Source of the DNA: Bremia lactucae
Taxonomy: Eukaryota; Oomycota; Peronosporomycetes; Peronosporales; Peronosporaceae
Direction: 5' to 3'
DNA: 37,353 nucleotides
Assembly (NCBI RefSeq): GCF_004359215.1
Contig: NC_090611.1
Span: forward strand, 483,455-520,807
Shown here: piece after piece, positions 32,561 through 37,353 of the stretch
Layout of the letters: each line of letters opens with the position of its first letter
Numbering within the stretch: the stretch's first letter is position 1
The notes under the pieces: generated by a model
Told to the model about the DNA's origin: nothing
Databases searched by the model: none
What the model saw: the letters and a program-made list of their open reading frames with translations, nothing else
Translations under genes and position numbers: made by a program

Positions 32561-34009
32561 GGTCTGCGTGATAACGCATCAGCCAAAGCGTTCTGTTTGC
32601 CAGACTTATACTTCACCTCGAAGTTGTATTCGGCGAAAAAGGAGAGCAAACAGGCCAAAATGCGTGAGAGATGGGGGGACATAGTCGCAGTGCGTAGCGA
32701 CGCGTGATCTGTATATTTCACAAGCGGCTTAGAGCCTACCAGATGAACTCGGATTTGACAGGAGCATACTTTATTGCAAGTAATTTTTCGTAGTGAAATG
32801 GGTAGTTAATTTCCGCAGCTTTAAGCTGTCTAGACTCGAACGCAATAACACGTTCATGCCCATCAACATCTGTTTGTAACAGAGCACTGCCAATGGCAAA
32901 ATCTGATGCGTCACAGACGACACTGAAAGGCCAATTTGGATTTAGCAGTGCCAGAATCGGGGCACGGATAAGACTATCCTTAACTGCTCGAAACGCATAA
33001 TTTTCGGTGCTAGTCCAGCACCATTCTGTATCCTATTTAAGGAGATTAGATAATGACCTAGCCATATCAGCGTAATTTTCGCTATATTTTGTAAATAATT
33101 TGCGAGACCCAACCACTTACGCAAATCCTTTTTGTTTTTTAGGAACCGGCCAATCTTCTATGGCTTTTACTTAGCGGGATCCGCTCTAAGGCCTCGCTTT
33201 CCAATGAAGCATGCTAAAAAAGTATTTCGTCTGCGCCAAAAATGCATTTAGATGCATTGGCACACAATTTATTTGTGAGCATACACTCGAGCACTGCTCG
33301 CAAATAGTCCAAATGGGTTTCCATATCCGACCGACCCTGCGCCGCACGACTATGGACAGAAATGTCATCGAAATAAGTCTGTGCATAACCTCGATGAGGG
33401 CGGAAAAGTTGCGTCACTAGACGATTAAATGTTGCCGGGTGGTTGGAAAGCCCTTTTTGTGGCATAACCAACCACTCCCATAACATACCGCTTGGGAGGG
33501 CTGTAAGCGGGATAACGCTAGCTCGCATGAGCAATTATTAGTAACCATCGACTTAGTCCAGTGCACTGTACATTGTACATCCCACCATATTGTTCTGAAG
33601 AACATCCTTTCTAGGAATGGGGGTTTGTGCTTGTGTAGTGACAGCATTAAGCTTATTATAAGCATGTACAATGCGCCATTTACCACTTGGTTTTTTTACA
33701 TAAAAGTCGGTGTCAAATGAGGAGATTTGCTCTCTCGTACCATTCCAGCCTCGAGCTTAGCCCGGAAGAAATCGGCGATGAAATCACAATGCTCCCTTGG
33801 TAAAGGCCATTGTGTCTTGTGACACAGTATTTGGTTCCCGGAACCAAGTCAATTTCATGATGAACAACTCTATCCGGAGGTAAAACAGATGGTGGATTAT
33901 TACATACCACATTTTGGGATTCCTCAACCAAGTTTTAAAATGGACCCGTAGGATCTTTAAGGATCGATGATCCATTTCACGCACTAAGTGCAGCTTTTGT
34001 GTCATCCAG
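32560..34009 (-). pseudogene. Reverse transcriptase and RNase H of the family B chromovirus
   Basis: Order on the minus strand: RT N-terminal region (33931-33713, SVLPPDRVVHHEIDLVPGTK); a broken stretch; the palm with MLWEWLVMPQKGLSNHPATF and the polymerase box YFDDISVHSR (frame 33534-33214); the connection region (33124-32942, RKWLGLANYLQ); and RNase H, ending in the frame from 32721 (YTDHASLRTAT ... QNALADALSRRP). Stops and frameshifts between all of these pieces show decay. Confidence 0.85.
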
Positions 34010-34775
34010 GACAGCCTCGTCTTGAAGTGACGATGAGCTTAACTCAATTGTTGGTCGAATGACCACCATCTCAGATTAGTCGCCAGCCTTTAAGGCTTGG
34101 CCGCACTCATCAATAGACATTTCGTCTAGCTCTAAAAGAGGATGGTAACGAAGGGATTGCCGCAAGGCTAACTTATCCTCAATGTTACCGGTTACACCAT
34201 TAACAAGCGTATGTAATTGCTCACTCGTGTCACTTTGTGAGGGTGTACACGCTTCATGTCCATCCTGTCTTGGAGTGGAGACAATAAGCCTCTTAGAGGC
34301 CGGACCTTGACGTCGCCGGAGGGATTCCTAGCCTATATTGGTTCTATACAGGACATGGTGTCTAATTTGACATCCGACAAGGATTTAGGTAACTCAACGT
34401 CCTTATCCAACGAACGTTTACGTGTCGCTTCGCATGCATTAGGAGGGTTTGACCCAAAATACCCAGGCGAACCGTCAATAGTGTCACTATTGACACTCAT
34501 CATGGTGCCACCTCGGCAGAACATTCTCGGTGGACTTGGACTTGCCACTCCACGTATCTCAGGGATATTGCACCCTTGATGGTTCAGACTTAGGCTAATT
34601 ATTCTTTCAGCATTCAGTGAATCGTTATTACAACGAGTGTCACTCGACGGAGTACGTGCAGTTTCACTTCTTTCTACTGAGTCGGGCTCAAAATTATTGT
34701 TCTTAACATTTGAGAGTTTATTAACTCAGACATGCCAATGTCTAGAACACTGACAGACTTATTCAATGATCCGCA
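34010..34775 (-). other. Protease-RT linker of the chromovirus, no intact frame
   Basis: About 770 bp with no domain recognised. It corresponds to 9560-9960 of the truncated copy, except that 34110-34540 is absent there. Short frames on both strands (34256-34579 plus, 34548-34333 minus) mirror each other and carry no motif. Confidence 0.5.
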
Positions 34776-35480
34776 TCAATAGCGCTTTTGTTGCCTAGCA
34801 AAGGTGGGTTGATGACTCTCCAAAACTTTGCTAGGAAAATTGCGCGTGGCGCCTAAGGTGTTAGACATCCAATCAATCCATGGCTCATGGTGTTCTAACC
34901 AGGCCATACCAAGGATGAGATCATATCTCGAATCCATATCAAGGACGAGACAGCGTTCCATACTGTCAAAGTCCAGAAACTTTATACCTAAGCTCAATGG
35001 AACTTTGAAAACAGTGACACGAGTTCCATACGCTAAGCGAACAGTGATTGTATCACCTTCATGCGCTTTAAGCGCCTCAACGTACTATTGACTTCTTTCA
35101 AGGGAGAGGCGTCGAGCATAATTGCAAGACGCTCCTGAGTCAATTAAAATTGACCATGGCTTATCAAAGCCCTTTACAGTCGCTTGAGCGACTAGCAAGC
35201 TAGGCTTGAACTCTTGCCCCGTGCCATTAAGCACCGAGCTAATTGGGGCTAGGTTCTGTTTATTCTCACCTCCTAGAGGTTCAACAGAGCCTACGTATTC
35301 CCCAGTAGGGCTCCCCGCACCTACTGGGTATCGACTTTTCCGCACCGTACCAGATTTTCGGTATAGATCGGAGTTGGAGCTCTTTCGAGCTTTACCCGAA
35401 TTTCGTAGAGGGCAGGCCGGGCGTAAATGTTTCGTGCTTCCGCACGTATAACATCTACGGGTGGGCTTATGCTGTTCCAC
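34776..35480 (-). pseudogene. Zinc knuckle and aspartic protease of the family B chromovirus
   Basis: Frame 35480-35085 carries the CCHC knuckle CYTCGSTKHLRPAC and the protease active site ILIDSGASCNYARR. It ends in TAG after LERSQ. The following part, in frame 34997-34776 and just upstream of it, holds the rest of the protease (YDLILGMAWLEHHEPWIDW). The TAG is shared with the truncated copy. Confidence 0.82.
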
Positions 35481-35559
35481 AGCTTATAGAGCCTCTTCTC
35501 CTTCCTCAACGAGGCTTAGATCCATGGGTTCCGCTCTATTAGACGGAACCCATGTGCTC

Positions 35560-36480
35560 GAAGAGCTTGTTCGGTAAACAGGCGTGCTAACGCGAGCAGA
35601 CTAAAAGTCGAACTCGGCGCGTAGCGCTATGGCAACTAGACCACATGAAATGCTCTTCTTGCTTAGCAATCGCCAGGATTGGCGATTGCATCAACCTTGC
35701 TTAATTTTCTTAAAGGAACGCTGACAATCAGCGTTCCATGACCACTTTACATTTTTCTTCAACAAAGAAGAAAGATGATCTGTCGTTTCAATATAAATTG
35801 CGTGAGTACTTGTGCAGGTACGCCGCTAAGCCTGCCTCTTTGAAAGCAGCAGGATGGTATCGGAATAATTCCGTCCGGGCAACGCCCTCATTGAGACCCC
35901 CCATAAAAACTTTTACGACAATTGCTTTTTGCACCGGGCCTTATTGCATAGGTGCAATGAGACTTCTCAACTCCTGGACAAAGTCCCCTAGCGTTTGTTC
36001 ACCCTGTTGAGTCGCTAGGAGCCGTGCTCGCATGCAGAAAGCCTGATCAGGCGGTGCAAACATGCTGGCCATTTGCTGTTTCAGCGAATCTCATGAGGTA
36101 AAAGCGTCATTTATGGACGTACTGCACGGAAGTACCCACTTCATGGCTCTACCTTCAAGTCTGGAAATGGCCATAGCCACCTTTTGCCGTTCTGTTAAGA
36201 AGAAGGTGGAATTAATGGACATTTCCATCTCCTTAATCTAAAAAGGAAGATTTTTTCCCTCTCTTCTCTCAAATGTCTTCACATTTACAGCTCGAGGGCG
36301 AGCTCTCGGCTCTGAGTCAGGTACAGAGATGTACCGGGTTGGCATAGATGCCGCTAAGTGGTCCTGTACCTGACCATTCATGGAGGCTTCGTATTGCATG
36401 TAGGCTTCAAGCCCTGCATGCAGGACATCTGGTCCCCAGGAGATAATGTTCAAGCCCACATAAAGTTTTGAGCTTGTCAT
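35560..36480 (-). pseudogene. Gag of the family B chromovirus, interrupted
   Basis: The N-terminal piece 36480-36238 ([16 protein letters not shown] ... [16 protein letters not shown]) is followed in broken frames by the core (segments matching GLNEGVAR and FxEAV). A 196-bp insertion at 35638-35833 then splits the EAVA segment that is continuous in the truncated copy. Non-functional. Confidence 0.75.
35638..35833. repeat. 196-bp insertion with two perfect hairpins inside gag
   Basis: Absent from the truncated copy, where GGCAACT is joined directly to GCCTC within an open gag segment. It contains two perfect 10-bp inverted repeats: GCAATCGCCA/TGGCGATTGC (35666-35689, loop GGAT) and GGAACGCTGA/TCAGCGTTCC (35715-35737, loop CAA). 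No terminal inverted repeats or clear target duplication; at most a 2-base CT repeat at the edges. Confidence 0.65.
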
Positions 36481-36570
36481 AAGCGGTGCGTTGCGCTTCT
36501 GACAGTTCGGTAACCTCTTCCATTTTCGTGAGTATTTAGTCTTGTAAAGACTCAGGCGTACATTGACTAC

Positions 36571-36581
36571 GAGTGCTACCA
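36571..36581 (-). other. Primer-binding site of the family B chromovirus
   Basis: Minus strand TGGTAGCACTC two bases after the 5' LTR end. It is the same core as in family D and is compatible with an initiator Met tRNA primer over the first eight bases. Confidence 0.6.
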
Positions 36582-36583
36582 GG

Positions 36584-37065
36584 TGTAGCGCAGCTACCTC
36601 GCTCCTAAAGTCAGAGAAGGACTTTCAGACTCAGAGAGTGACGTAGTTCTATTGAACTAATGGGTTTAACAACATAGGGAGCCGTAAAAGCTATAAAAGC
36701 TTATGGAATCCTAGTTCAAGGGATTCAGAGGTTCGTGGAACCAAGTGGCAACTAGTGCCCATGAGGATATACCGTAGAAAGGCTTCTTTCTCTTACAGAT
36801 CAATGTGCAAGCCTTAAAAAGGCACTTAACGCTTTAAGGTCAAAACGGAAACTGCACTTTACTTAATTATTTAAATCTGAAAACCTTACCCTAGCTAATT
36901 TATAATAGATTTTGGCCGCCAGATATAAATCTGGCGGCGACCACATTTGTCCCCACAATAAATGGGATTTACGTTACTATTTCAGAAATTAGATAAAAGG
37001 GTATTATGCCCATAAAGTAAATGTACCACAACAACGGTTCTCCAATTGATGTGTGCCCCATTACA
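36584..37065 (-). repeat. 5' LTR of the family B chromovirus, rich in hairpins
   Basis: 482 bp from TGTAGCGCAG to CCATTACA on the plus strand. Hairpins along it: GTAGC/GCTAC (36585-36597), AAAGTC/GACTTT (36607-36625), AGTTC/GAACT (36645-36658), AAGCT/AGCTT (36688-36702), GAATCC/GGATTC (36706-36726), GGTTC/GAACC (36730-36742), GCCTT/AAGGC (36811-36823) and GCCGCCAGAT/ATCTGGCGGC (36915-36938, loop ATAA). Confidence 0.88.
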
Positions 37066-37353
37066 GCAGTACAAGTCCACTTCGCACTGCCTCAGTGCGA
37101 GTGGTACCTCACGCCACTTCACGTAAACTAGTACGTGCAGAGGAAGACTCTCTTTGAAACACTTGCTTTAAAGAGGGTTAAAAGAAAATGTATTTGATAT
37201 AATAAAATTCTTAAGTTTCTATCTATTTAGTACTAACTTAATTATAAACTAATACAAATCATGTGATAAAGTATTATATTTCTCTCTCTTTGCGCGCGTC
37301 CAGCGTTGACTGGACCGCAGAGATAGTTGATATAATGGTCTATATCTACCAAT
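37066..37353 (+). repeat. Right part of the host LTR, running off the window
   Basis: AT-rich DNA beyond the B element with further hairpins: CGCACTG/CAGTGCG (37083-37099), GTCCAG/CTGGAC (37298-37315) and GATATA/TATATC (37329-37346). It starts with GC-AGTACAAGTC, whose last ten bases are the exact inverse complement of GACTTGTACT at 29296-29305 on the other side of the element. Its assignment to the LTR begun at 29235 is inference. Confidence 0.5.

Larger units (their letters stand above)
29311..37065 (-). mobile_element. Full-length but decayed chromovirus (Ty3/Gypsy, family B)
   Basis: Read on the minus strand: 5' LTR (36584-37065), primer site, gag, zinc knuckle/protease, RT, RNase H, integrase, chromodomain, an interval carrying an antisense ORF, polypurine tract, and 3' LTR (29311-29777). 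The order RT-RNaseH-IN and the C-terminal chromodomain place it among the chromoviruses. Coding regions carry many stops and frameshifts, and the LTRs differ from each other at many positions, so it is an old insertion. The flanking 5-mers ACTTC and GCAGT do not match. It sits between the halves of another LTR. Confidence 0.9.

Noticed and set aside
34256..34579. 107-codon plus-strand frame inside the chromovirus
   Set aside because: Lies in the decayed protease-RT linker, mirrored by a minus-strand frame, and largely absent from the other copy; no support as a gene.

Overview
The window comes from an oomycete, most likely a Peronosporales plant pathogen (Phytophthora or a downy mildew). The evidence is short GT-AG introns of 49-77 bp, a Crinkler-type NTPase-nuclease gene pair, and decayed Ty3/Gypsy chromoviruses of the kind that fill these genomes. 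The genus cannot be fixed from the sequence alone. All identifications rest on motifs read by eye; no database was searched.

Layout. Positions 1-1733 hold the 5' end of a Gypsy element on the minus strand (gag, primer site, LTR; called family D here). Positions 2288-8345 carry two divergently transcribed paralogues of a P-loop NTPase plus PD-(D/E)XK-like protein resembling Crinkler C-terminal regions. The left copy is a pseudogene; the right copy is intact and has a small upstream exon. An inverted copy of the D LTR closes this block (8790-9343). A truncated element of a second Gypsy family (called B) follows and ends only 33 bp before the start of an eight-exon threonine dehydratase gene (11463-13512). 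Then come a giant HUWE1/TOM1/UPL-type HECT ubiquitin ligase (13823-26203) and, convergent to it, a DDX27/Drs1 ribosome-biogenesis helicase (28822-26282). The right end (29311-37065) is a full-length but decayed family B chromovirus with both LTRs, nested inside another LTR.

The three conserved genes belong to core metabolism, ubiquitination and ribosome assembly and show no operon-like logic. The two flanks are fast-evolving accessory DNA.

The points most worth following are these. The single intron of the HECT ligase splits the catalytic cysteine codon, and its retention would give Trp-stop. The threonine dehydratase has a complete spliced reading frame but lacks the Schiff-base lysine. The LTRs are built from arrays of short hairpins whose loops vary while the arms are kept. 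A plus-strand ORF lies antisense to the pol-3'LTR interval of the B element and appears to run on over its chromodomain. The Crinkler-like protein has NTPase and nuclease motifs but no LFLAK header.
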